64,000 bases of DNA, from assembly GCA_949317995.1 (NCBI GenBank), contig OX439046.1, positions 40,522,002-40,586,001 of the forward strand. Direction: 5' to 3'. Shown piece by piece: positions 32,513 through 47,399 of the stretch; positions within the stretch are counted from its first letter, which is position 1; each line of letters opens with the position of its first letter. The notes under the pieces are model-generated. The model was not told the DNA's origin. It worked only from the letters and a program-made list of their open reading frames with translations, and did not search any database. A program made the translations under genes and the position numbers. The stretch is from Acholoe squamosa (taxonomy: Eukaryota; Annelida; Polychaeta; Phyllodocida; Polynoidae).

Positions 32513-32733
32513 TATGTATTTTGAGTGAGTGAGTGAGTGAGTGAGTGAGTAATAGATGTTTAACACCATTTCGACAGCTAAGGTCATATTCATGGCGAGA
32601 ACTACATTACACAATTTCACAGGGGAATGTGTCAGTGCCCATGCATATGTGCACCACACACATCCCGAGGGGATAGGAAAGAGGAGAAATAGACCCTTTT
32701 AAGTGGGCTAGGGAAGCCCTATATGTATTTTGA
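32513..32733 (+). mobile_element. GTGA-headed SINE-like retroposon (duplicate A)
   Basis: Element about 32525-32721, with seven GTGA units, TTTAACACCATTTCGAC body and AGGGAAGCCC end. The 12-base sequence TATGTATTTTGA flanks both sides (32513-32524 and 32722-32733), a retroposition signature. Confidence 0.9.
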
Positions 32734-34402
32734 ACTTAGAAATTAAAAAATAACATTTTTTTTACCTGGTGGCTCTCTTGAGAAACCCATAATATCATGT
32801 ACACTTTAATAATGCCATAAATTGTAACATATGATTGTATTAATGCATATAAAATAAGGCATTAATACATATAACTCCATATGAGCATTCATGGTCAACT
32901 GACAATGAACAATAGTCTAAATAATTGTTTGAAGACAAGCCAGACCACCGTCACAGGCTGCTGAACACCATAACACTAACAATGGCTATAGAGGTGACAG
33001 CGTCATGAACTTCCAGCGGCATTTACGCCATCTCACGTATGTCATGGCCTGGACATCAGACATGACCCAGATGCAGACAAGGTGCATCTTATGGTCTTAA
33101 TCCGGTGTCAAAAGTCCCATTATTAAGGAAGCTAGGCCACCAAGAGTGTTTTGAGCTCCCGGTGCGCCACAGACAAACTGGCGCAACTTGTGCACATGCG
33201 CAGCGAGGAGCTGACATGTACCCCTCCCCACATGCGCAGTTACATGTGTGCAGTTGCATAAACAGCCGAGTTACAGGCCACTGAACATGCCAAACAGACT
33301 GGGACAATGGGGGGCGCTGCACCGATGATGGGGGTGCCCTATGTACCCCCATGGACATGAAAGACTTAGCACTAAGTTGGGCTCATCCCACTTCAGGCCC
33401 CTTCAGTAGCCTGCTAGCAGAGAAGGTACCCACTATCTTTGGTAAATTATTTCTCTGAGACATCCTATTGTAATCTCTCCTCGTGTTTTTTAACTTACCG
33501 AGCCACATTTTTTTCTAGGGGATAAAGTGAGGTCAGGTGCAGAAAGGGGATCTTCATGTTGCATCTGAGTTTCTGATATATATGTACAGCAGTGTATATT
33601 TACACTGTCTACGAAAATGCTCAGCCCTCAGGAACCCTGTTATGACTGCTATGAGAGCAAGCCATGGCTTGAACTTACTATGCAGCCCAATTTTGGTTAT
33701 AATATCAAATTACTATCACATTAATCACATGATTATGGATAATCATGATGTCTAGATGCAACCTTACTCACCATAAGTCATGGCTGATTGCTCTAAATGA
33801 TCCAGAATTCAATTTTTACAGCAAGTTAACATGGAAATTTGGCTGTCTTTTTTTAAGATAGCTGCCCTTGTACCAAAATGAAGCAATATAATCTTGAAAC
33901 TGGTGGTTACAATGCAATGCACATGCAATCGAGGCTATTTGGTGTGGAAATACAGAAACTGCTATGAATATAATATTACATAAAACTTGTTCCAGTTACA
34001 GGAATAATGCTGGGCCAGGGGCCACATTTGGATGAAATATGCTTTGTGGCAGCATCAAATCTATTGATATTACCCAGACAAATACCAGGCATGACATGAG
34101 AAAGTGGTTGTACTTCAATGGACTCATTTTCAGATTTAGCAGCCTCAAATTAGATATAATTGGCATGTTCTGTCATTACACAGTGCAATATGTATTAGCT
34201 TTCAAAGGAATGCTTTACCCTTAGCAATCATTTGATTTCCAGGTCATATCAATAGATTGCTTGAATCCATTTTAAGCAATGTGCTCAAAAGAGAAGAGGT
34301 GTAATCTCATGTGAACAACGGGTAGGTGGCTCATTCAGAGGCACATGGAAAACCACTTAGAGAGTGGCTGTATTGCATTCCATGACACTGAGAGCACTTT
34401 AC
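32734..34402. other. No confident gene
   Basis: About 1.7 kb. A GC-richer patch at 33120-33360 with an 89-codon minus-strand frame has CATGCGCAG repeated (33194, 33231); I found no splice or domain support. Confidence 0.3.
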
Positions 34403-34574
34403 TTATATATTTCCTGATTTCACGGGCAGCACTCACTGTCCACTCATGGGCAAACAGCTCCGGATATATGTCCCCTCGTTGTGTTTTGCTTATTATCTTC
34501 AAAGATTGACACAGGATAAATTCGTCACACTTATTAAAAGGTTCGTGACACAGTCTGGCAACAGTGACTAAGTG
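34403..34574 (-). CDS. Candidate internal exon, unidentified (duplicate A)
   Basis: On the minus strand a pyrimidine-rich tract (TGTTTCCTTTGCC) lies upstream of GGTCAG|CAC, followed by 57 codons plus one base open to a donor ATAA|GTAAAG. The peptide begins HLVTVARLCHEPFNKCDEFI and includes GDIYPELFAHEW; composition is protein-like. No family recognised. The frame is open beyond both proposed splice sites (34335-34640), so the exon boundaries are tentative. Repeated at 40275-40446. Confidence 0.28.
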
Positions 34575-35528
34575 CTGACCATCATGGTTGTCAGATATGA
34601 ACGGCAAAGGAAACACACGTGGGATGAGGTTCCTGGACATGCATGGCTAGTATGCTATCCTGTATATAGGATGGAATCTGATGACAGGATGCAATGGTAG
34701 CTAGAGTGCAGTTCACATCGTGTTCTGTAGGTAGGGGAGGTGGTGGAAAGCTAAAAATGATGACCACTGATGACTGTACGTAAATTAACATCAGATATTT
34801 TACTTCAGGTTCAAAAATACAAAGCTTTATGCACTGGATTATTGCTTAGTTGACATGCACTTAGCATAGGCGTGTATACGATCGCCATGTGTACCAACGT
34901 CTGACTTAGAGGGAATGACAAAGAGGAGAAGTATTGCAACAACTCATTGTAAAAAAACCCAACTATTTTCATACTATGATTGACAATCAGTTTCGTTCAA
35001 TATGGACAAGAAAACAGAAAAGACGCCTGCAGGAAATCAAACGTAGGCCTGTTGGTTAGAGTAGTGTATAATATGGTTATATTTGTCTATGAGGGATGAC
35101 GACAATTAAAGTTGGGACAAGATGTGAAATATATAGATTTTTCAATATCTGCATATCTATCATCACCCCACTTGTGAAAGTGTCCTGCCAAAATCTTAAT
35201 CTATTCAGTGCATTCTAACCATGTCAAATTCAAGCATATATATGTGTAGAAATAAAATGCTTCCAGCATTTTGTTCATGTCAACAAGCAGTCTTGCCTTA
35301 ATTGTACCAGCACAGTGGCTCCATCTGAAGCCATGGAGAGAAGTATTCTATAATGGTGGTGAATTCAATCTGGATGCCTGGGCGCAAAACAGACACCACT
35401 CAGTGCTGCCACCATAAGGCTGTGACTAGACCTAATTAACCAAGTGGTTTCCCTTCTGACCAAAGAGGATAGACCAGCTGAAACTAAAGTCCAATGATGT
35501 GCACATAATGAGCTATATCGTGCCATAA
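34575..35528. other. No gene seen
   Basis: Nothing recognised inside this part of the duplicated segment. Confidence 0.3.
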
Positions 35529-35856
35529 TAAGGGAGTGGTCATTTATTATCAACAGGGGGGGGTGGTGGGTTTGAGGGGGGGGCGTAAAAAATTCTTACC
35601 CCTCTCGAGGGGGGGGCTAAAAAAATGTTGACCCCTCTTGAGGGGGGGCTAAAAAAATTTACCCTTTTTTTAGCAAAAAAGCCCGCGCGCTACTATAGAT
35701 CAAAGAGGGGGCGCGAAAACTCTCCGCGCCTCCGGTGCGGGGGGGCGCAAAATTTTTTTACTGCCGTCGAGGGGGGGGGGCGTAAAAGATTTTCGCGCGT
35801 CCGCGCGAAAACCCACCACACCCCCCCCCCGTTGATAAATAATGACCACTCCCTAA
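35529..35856. mobile_element. GGGAGTGATCA-type MITE (duplicate A)
   Basis: Element 35532-35853 (322 bp) starts GGGAGTGGTCATTTATTATC and ends in an imperfect complement, flanked by TAA at 35529-35531 and 35854-35856. The TAA, versus TTA elsewhere, shows the TWA preference directly. G and C runs next to the ends are the sites of length differences from the second copy. Confidence 0.9.
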
Positions 35857-38062
35857 GTGGCACCCTATGACTTGGGAAGGGATATATAATCCTTTGAAGT
35901 ACATATCAGACCACACTATATTAGCTTTTATACCAGCTTTAAGTGGTCCCCTTCCAACCTCGTCCATCTATCACAGCCTATCGAAGGCCATGACGAGGCA
36001 GGGGAGATTTCCCTAGTGGCAGAGCAGGGAACTATTATGAGTTGCAGCCTGGGGGGAACCACTTCTTACCATGGTGCTGGGTTTGCCTGCTCTGTATCAC
36101 CCTTCTAAACACCGCCCTATGGGCTGGAGCAGGACGTGCAGGCTGTATATGGGGCAGTGTTGGGGTGGAACAGGACATGTAGGATGTATATATGGGGCAG
36201 TGTTGGGGTGGAACAGGACATGTAGGATGTATATATGGGGCAGTGTTGCAGTGGAACAGGACATGCAGGCTGTATATGGGGCAGTGTTGGGGTGGAGCAG
36301 GACGTGCAGGCTGTATATGGGACAGTGTTGGGGTAGAACAAGACATGCAGGCTGTATATGGGGCAGTGTTGGGGTAGAACAAGATATATGGGGCAGTGTT
36401 GGGGTAGAACAGGACGTGAAGGCTGTATATGGGGCAGTGTTGGGGCAGAACAGGACGTGAAGGCTGTATATGGGGCAGTGTTGGGGTAGAACAGGACGTG
36501 AAGGCTGTATATGGGGCAGTGTTGGGGTAGAACAGTACGTGCAGGCTGTATATGGGGCAGTGTTGGGGTAGAACAGGACGTGAAGGCTGTATATGGGGCA
36601 GTGTTGGGGTAGAACAGTACGTGCAGGCTGTATATGGGGCAGTGTTGGGGTAGAACAGGACGTGAAGGCTGTATATGGGGCAGTGTTTGGGTAGAATAGG
36701 GCCTGCAGGCTGTATATGGGGCAGTGTTGGGGTAGAACAGGACGTGCAGGCTGTATATGGGGCAGTGTTGGGGTAGAACCTTGTATGTGTATAATGGGGT
36801 ATGTAGGGACGAATCAACAAACTTGGCCGAAAAAAACGTCAACAAACTCGGCCGAAAAATGTAAACAAAGTCGTTGTGATGCACCAATAACTTCCATTTG
36901 AGACTTTTAATCAAAATTCTGAGGTGACAGAATGTTTTTAAATGTATTTTTACCCCTTATATGAATTTATTTGCCCTTTTCTTTTCATGCCGACTTTTTT
37001 TGAAATGCTTTTCTGCCATGTTTTTGCCACAATATGTGATGGTAAACTATGTCCTGATTCCAAACATATTTAAATCAAAGCTGCAGCACGATCTTCACAA
37101 AATTATGTGCTCACTTGCGAGTTGGAACCAGCATACAGGCTTATAATGTAACTCACAGCTTGTGGCGTCACACCCTGCACCATAACTTTAAAAGTATTTG
37201 TAAACAGAAGGACCTTCTAGCTGTATAATAGGCTGTGTTGGAGCTAGGAAAAGATCTAAGCACCATCTCTGGAGCTGCAGGCGATGTTCATCGTATAGCA
37301 GACCCAGATTCACACAGTGTTGTTTACAACAGGCCCCAGTAGGAAACTGTGGGATAGTGCTGCCCACTGGTGTGTAGAGCCGACATGACAGACAGGAGTT
37401 GCTCGTCTCAGTTTTTGTCCTGCTCACACAGACTTACACCTCCAGGCACCATGCTGTGTGTGTCAGGGGACCTTGTACGTATTGGGTGCTTGCGCCTGGG
37501 TGAGCACACCCCAAATGCCACGGCCGATGCTACATACTAAGCAAAAAGTTCCTTTACAGGAGTTTCCAAAGGCTGTTGGTTAGTTCCCAACTAATTGTGC
37601 TTGGGCTCAGCAGGGAAGGGGATGGGGCAATCCGTACTCTTTTTTTGGGTAATATACAAGTGTTCCATTTCAAACCCCACTGTAGTTTATTCCCTCTTTA
37701 CAGCTAAAGGATTATTAGGGGTTTAGAAAATCTTTAGAAAGCAGTATGTCCTGCTATTCAAATATAAAATATGCCTTCATTTACAGCTGGAATGATACCA
37801 GAACAGCAGTTTTCAAGAGCAGTAGAACTCCTTATATGATCTTTACATCTTGATACATATTATAATTCTATCTTTCCCTCATTTCTTGTTAGTTTATATG
37901 AATCGCCTCTTGGTCTTGCTGTTTAATTCTCCATATGTCCTGTTTCCCTTCATTTCCTCGTCCTCCTCCAAAATTCATGGATCCACACTGCATACTAAAA
38001 TCAAATTGTGTAGATATATAAGGAACATCAGGTGCCAGTTCCAATTATGTATATCACTGCAG

Positions 38063-38275
38063 AAGCAACATTATCGGGAATTACACATCGTGTACCCTGG
38101 TCCCCGCAGGTATTTGATGGCTAGATACCCGCTGGCCATATCTGATGACATTCTCCCCATATCATGGGGAGAAGTACTCTTGAACTCCACTATATGGGAG
38201 TATTTCTATTCTCCAATCAGAACTATATCCAAACATCTGTATAGGAGAGACAGGTTGACCATTGGGTGCCCTCTT
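38063..38275 (+). CDS. Candidate exon, unidentified (duplicate B)
   Basis: Second copy of the 32191-32403 exon-like island, apparently unchanged. Recent duplication, not selection, explains the identity. Confidence 0.22.
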
Positions 38276-38384
38276 GTGAGTAAGGTTTGAAACAGGGGAT
38301 GATTGACTGGTAACTTCTTAGACATGGCCTGCCTCTATGAATTTTCACTTTCCTAAAGAAAAGGAGCTGAAACACACTAATTCC

Positions 38385-38605
38385 TATGTATTTTGAGTGA
38401 GTGAGTGAGTGAGTGAGTGAGTAATAGATGTTTAACGCCATTTCGACAGCTAAGGTCATATTCATGGCGAGAACTACATTACACAATTTCACAGGGGAAT
38501 GTGTCAGTGCCCATGCATATGTGCACCACACACATCCCGAGGGGATAGGAAAGAGGAGAAATAGACCCTTTTAAGTGGGCTAGGGAAGCCCTATATGTAT
38601 TTTGA
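38385..38605 (+). mobile_element. GTGA-headed SINE-like retroposon (duplicate B)
   Basis: Second copy of the 32513-32733 element with its TATGTATTTTGA flanks. It was copied by the segmental duplication, not inserted again. It differs by A to G in TTTAACGCC. Confidence 0.9.
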
Positions 38606-40274
38606 ACTTAGAAATTAAAAAATAACATTTTTTTTACCTGGTGGCTCTCTTGAGAAACCCATAATATCATGTACACTTTAATAATGCCATAAATTGTAAC
38701 ATATGATTGTATTAATGCATATAAAATAAGGCATTAATACATATAACTCCATATGAGCATTCATGGTCAACTGACAATGAACAATAGTCTAAATAATTGT
38801 TTGAAGACAAGCCAGACCACCGTCACAGGCTGCTGAACACCATAACACTAACAATGGCTATAGAGGTGACAGCGTCATGAACTTCCAGCGGCATTTACGC
38901 CATCTCACGTATGTCATGGCCTGGACATCAGACATGACCCAGATGCAGACAAGGTGCATCTTATGGTCTTAATCCGGTGTCAAAAGTCCCATTATTAAGG
39001 AAGCTAGGCCACCAAGAGTGTTTTGAGCTCCCGGTGCGCCACAGACAAACTGGCGCAACTTGTGCACATGCGCAGCGAGGAGCTGACATGTACCCCTCCC
39101 CACATGCGCAGTTACATGTGTGCAGTTGCATAAACAGCCGAGTTACAGGCCACTGAACATGCCAAACAGACTGGGACAATGGGGGGCGCTGCACCGATGA
39201 TGGGGGTGCCCTATGTACCCCCATGGACATGAAAGACTTAGCACTAAGTTGGGCTCATCCCACTTCAGGCCCCTTCAGTAGCCTGCTAGCAGAGAAGGTA
39301 CCCACTATCTTTGGTAAATTATTTCTCTGAGACATCCTATTGTAATCTCTCCTCGTGTTTTTTAACTTACCGAGCCACATTTTTTTCTAGGGGATAAAGT
39401 GAGGTCAGGTGCAGAAAGGGGATCTTCATGTTGCATCTGAGTTTCTGATATATATGTACAGCAGTGTATATTTACACTGTCTACGAAAATGCTCAGCCCT
39501 CAGGAACCCTGTTATGACTGCTATGAGAGCAAGCCATGGCTTGAACTTACTATGCAGCCCAATTTTGGTTATAATATCAAATTACTATCACATTAATCAC
39601 ATGATTATGGATAATCATGATGTCTAGATGCAACCTTACTCACCATAAGTCATGGCTGATTGCTCTAAATGATCCAGAATTCAATTTTTACAGCAAGTTA
39701 ACATGGAAATTTGGCTGTCTTTTTTTAAGATAGCTGCCCTTGTACCAAAATGAAGCAATATAATCTTGAAACTGGTGGTTACAATGCAATGCACATGCAA
39801 TCGAGGCTATTTGGTGTGGAAATACAGAAACTGCTATGAATATAATATTACATAAAACTTGTTCCAGTTACAGGAATAATGCTGGGCCAGGGGCCACATT
39901 TGGATGAAATATGCTTTGTGGCAGCATCAAATCTATTGATATTACCCAGACAAATACCAGGCATGACATGAGAAAGTGGTTGTACTTCAATGGACTCATT
40001 TTCAGATTTAGCAGCCTCAAATTAGATATAATTGGCATGTTCTGTCATTACACAGTGCAATATGTATTAGCTTTCAAAGGAATGCTTTACCCTTAGCAAT
40101 CATTTGATTTCCAGGTCATATCAATAGATTGCTTGAATCCATTTTAAGCAATGTGCTCAAAAGAGAAGAGGTGTAATCTCATGTGAACAATGGGTAGGTG
40201 GCTCATTCAGAGGCACATGGAAAACCACTTAGAGAGTGGCTGTATTGCATTCCATGACACTGAGAGCACTTTAC

Positions 40275-40446
40275 TTATATATTTCCTGATTTCACGGGCA
40301 GCACTCACTGTCCACTCATGGGCAAACAGCTCCGGATATATGTCCCCTCGTTGTGTTTTGCTTATTATCTTCAAAGATTGACACAGGATAAATTCGTCAC
40401 ACTTATTAAAAGGTTCGTGACACAGTCTGGCAACAGTGACTAAGTG
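40275..40446 (-). CDS. Candidate internal exon, unidentified (duplicate B)
   Basis: Second copy of the 34403-34574 exon-like island. Same splice-like edges; no family recognised. Confidence 0.25.
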
Positions 40447-41400
40447 CTGACCATCATGGTTGTCAGATATGAACGGCAAAGGAAACACACGTGGGATGAG
40501 GTTCCTGGACATGCATGGCTAGTATGCTATCCTGTATATAGGATGGAATCTGATGACAGGATGCAATGGTAGCTAGAGTGCAGTTCACATCGTGTTCTGT
40601 AGGTAGGGGAGGTGGTGGAAAGCTAAAAATGATGACCACTGATGACTGTACGTAAATTAACATCAGATATTTTACTTCAGGTTCAAAAATACAAAGCTTT
40701 ATGCACTGGATTATTGCTTAGTTGACATGCACTTAGCATAGGCGTGTATACGATCGCCATGTGTACCAACGTCTGACTTAGAGGGAATGACAAAGAGGAG
40801 AAGTATTGCAACAACTCATTGTAAAAAAACCCAACTATTTTCATACTATGATTGACAATCAGTTTCGTTCAATATGGACAAGAAAACAGAAAAGACGCCT
40901 GCAGGAAATCAAACGTAGGCCTGTTGGTTAGAGTAGTGTATAATATGGTTATATTTGTCTATGAGGGATGACGACAATTAAAGTTGGGACAAGATGTGAA
41001 ATATATAGATTTTTCAATATCTGCATATCTATCATCACCCCACTTGTGAAAGTGTCCTGCCAAAATCTTAATCTATTCAGTGCATTCTAACCATGTCAAA
41101 TTCAAGCATATATATGTGTAGAAATAAAATGCTTCCAGCATTTTGTTCATGTCAACAAGCAGTCTTGCCTTAATTGTACCAGCACAGTGGCTCCATCTGA
41201 AGCCATGGAGAGAAGTATTCTATAATGGTGGTGAATTCAATCTGGATGCCTGGGCGCAAAACAGACACCACTCAGTGCTGCCACCATAAGGCTGTGACTA
41301 GACCTAATTAACCAAGTGGTTTCCCTTCTGACCAAAGAGGATAGACCAGCTGAAACTAAAGTCCAATGATGTGCACATAATGAGCTATATCGTGCCATAA

Positions 41401-41731
41401 TAAGGGAGTGGTCATTTATTATCAACAGGGGGGGGTGGTGGGTTTGAGGGGGGGGCGTAAAAAATTCTTACCCCTCTCGAGGGGGGGGCTAAAAAAATGT
41501 TGACCCCTCTTGAGGGGGGGCTAAAAAAATTTACCCTTTTTTTAGCAAAAAAGCCCGCGCGCTACTATAGATCAAAGAGGGGGCGCGAAAACTCTCCGCG
41601 CCTCCGGTGCGGGGGGGCGCAAAATTTTTTTACTGCCGTCGAGGGGGGGGGGGCGTAAAAGATTTTCGCGCGTCCGCGCGAAAACCCACCACACCCCCCC
41701 CCCCCGTTGATAAATAATGACCACTCCCTAA
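41401..41731. mobile_element. GGGAGTGATCA-type MITE (duplicate B)
   Basis: Second copy of the 35529-35856 element with its TAA flanks. One G-run and one C-run are longer than in the first copy. Confidence 0.9.
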
Positions 41732-41997
41732 GTGGCACCCTATGACTTGGGAAGGGGTATATATAATCCTTTGAAGTACATATCAGACCACACTATATTA
41801 GCTTTTATACCAGCTTTAAGTGGTCCCCTTCCAACCTCGTCCATCTATCACAGCCTATCGAAGGCCATGACGAGGCAGGGGAGATTTCCCTAGTGGCAGA
41901 GCAGGGAACTATTATGAGTTGCAGCCTGGGGGGAACCACTTCTTACCATGGTGCTGGGTTTGCCTGCTCTGTATCACCCTTCTAAACACCGCCCTAT

Positions 41998-42304
41998 GGT
42001 CCCAGATGGAACCTACCCTCCATATCTTTGGGCAATGGCACAAGCTCAATCATCGATGAACTGTCATACTAGTAATTGTGCATGAACAAGTTGTCATATG
42101 AGAAATATCATATGACTAGTGGTTATAGTGAGTAAGAATATCAAGCTCTTATTAGTGCTATTTCCAGTTATCACTGGTTTTTTCAGCTTTAGGCAGACAT
42201 GTAGAAATATCAATCACACACATGTTAATATGCAGGTAATTTCCACACACAGTAAATATGCAATTGTTTATAAAGTATAATGTTCTGTTCCACTCCACCT
42301 GTGA
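41998..42304. other. No gene seen
   Basis: About 300 bases to the right of the duplication. An inverted word, CATATGA...TCATATG-like, occurs at about 42095-42113. Confidence 0.3.
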
Positions 42305-45747
<3,443 letters not shown>

Positions 45748-46354
45748 ACTGATAATAATAGGCCTTGAAATGTTAGTCACTACGGACTATGTTTCTATAG
45801 TCAAGTGAATGTACCTCTCACAACTATACCTACTATAGTCACTGGTTACTAACTTAACTTAGTCATATAGTCACTATATAGTCATGCCTTGATGCTTAGC
45901 ATAAAGTACTTAGTCACTGTGACTAATATGTATAGTCAGCATGACCAATATCCATCCAAGATGGCTGCTGTATGCCTTCTCAATGATGCCTAGTTGAAAC
46001 TGAAAATAACTCTTGAAACACTGTAATAATCACACAATATCATGAAACTTAGATGACTTACCTATCCCTTACTTGTCAGACATGATCAGTACCATTGGAT
46101 GGACAAGATAGGGTGAAGATTAAGCCTGATTATGAATATCCTGATGTGTCACCGTCTCCTCTCAGTATCCAGCAAACTTGTGCCCTTTGTTTTTTGTGCA
46201 CAGAAACCTGTGACATCATCAATTTGTGAGCTTTACATGTAGTCAGAATGACTATTCTCATGACTAAAATGTGACTAATGCATATAGTCATCTGACTATG
46301 GGGGTCAAAATATACTGGTATAGTCAGTTCTGACTATAGGTTTTATTATCAGTG
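45748..46354. mobile_element. Foldback element rich in TAGTCA/TGACTA words
   Basis: The ends CTGATAATAATAGG and, inverted, CCTATAGTCAG-type/TTATTATCAG are complementary. Between them some fifteen TAGTCA or TGACTA words cluster toward both ends, as subterminal repeats do in non-autonomous DNA transposons. A target duplication is not clear. Class unresolved. Confidence 0.55.
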
Positions 46355-46379
46355 TGCACAGGCCTGTTTTTATCAGTGT

Positions 46380-47330
46380 ATTATGTTCATCTACTATGCA
46401 TATGGGCTTGACCAGCCTTCCATTTGCCAAGACAATAAGAGAGAACTGTTAAGTGTCCGCCTATTGGGTCTTTTTACTCTATCTGAATTGTAGAGACTCA
46501 TCAGTGTAAAGCTCTGCAATATTTACATTAGATTTTATTTAGTAGACAAATTCACAAAAACGTGCCTGAGATTGTACACACTGGCCTCCCCATATAAACG
46601 AAAAGCTCCCTCAACATAAGATTTCTACCTTACAGTGGTAAGTTAAATACATATCACATTATATAGCTGAGGTTCTCTGCAAAAATCGAGTAGTGGAGTT
46701 TAGTGTTGCATGATATGTCTATGTGGAAAGATAATAATTCACTAAGTTTTCAGGAACGTTGAAAAGGAGAGCACAGAATGAAAGGTCCATGAGGAGAGTA
46801 ACCCAATGGCATTCCCAGAAATCTCTTCAATATAAGTAAACTAAATGACATAAGCTCAATTGTCCGGTATTTTACAAGAGGATTATGGCATACATGCAGC
46901 ATCTTTCAATTGCCATGTAAATCCACATAGTATTCATGCAAAATTGCATTCACATGTTAGATAAAAAAAAATCCTAGCAGAACTGAAGGCTCATAACTAG
47001 AATCAGTGCAAAATAGACTTGATATAAAGAGGTGTTGGCCATTAGGGCCCCCTGAATGAAATGTGCTTCTATTATTTGGAAGAGCCCCTCTCATCAATCA
47101 AATCTTAAGTCTTAGCTTAGCTATGCTGCTAACAGCCACGATCTCAGACATTCTATGAGACTCTCCCTTCTTATCATAGCAATTATATAAGTATTCTTCA
47201 TTTATATATTGTGTCTTTTCAGGTCAAAATTGTCCTTTAGATATATATCAATCATGTAGCATCATTATCTGCTTTATTCCTTGTATTTTATATACCGTAA
47301 TACCTCATTTAGACCAGGGTGTCCGCTATC
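46380..47330. repeat. Diverged relative of the 2.9-4.5 kb repeat
   Basis: Shares TGTCCGCCTATTGGGTCTTT with 9538 and 11089, and ordered similarities with 3625-4070 (for example ATTGCATTCACATG and ATCTCAGA-ATTCT blocks). Same orientation as 2872-4524. Not coding. Confidence 0.55.
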
Positions 47331-47399
47331 AGGGCCTGTCCCCTCTAGGTTCGGTTTTTACAGGACAAAACCCTGAAATTTACTTGTTGACCCCGGGGT

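Larger units (their letters stand above)
30249..36120. repeat. 5.87-kb tandem segmental duplication, first copy
   Basis: 5872 bases followed directly by a nearly identical copy at 36121-41997. The left edge lies inside the 41-bp array and the right edge just beyond the MITE at 35532-35853. I noticed only two substitutions (32577 A vs 38449 G; 34319 C vs 40191 T) and three small indels (a G run, a C run, and GGGATATATA vs GGGGTATATATA) in part-by-part reading. It includes a GTGA SINE and two exon-like islands, so each is present twice. Confidence 0.97.
36121..41997. repeat. 5.87-kb tandem segmental duplication, second copy
   Basis: Restarts at GGGCTGGAGCAGG, matching 30249, directly after CGCCCTAT. 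TGG is shared by the two parental sequences at the junction (TGTTGG|GCTGG and CCTATGG|TCCC). It is 5 bases longer than the first copy because of one G, two C and two TA-region bases. Interpretation: recent unequal exchange or replication-slippage event, or an assembly artefact. Confidence 0.97.

Noticed and set aside
32351-32659. 102-codon minus-strand frame
   Set aside because: It runs through the GTGA-headed SINE; the same frame appears at each SINE copy (5667, 38223, 55495).
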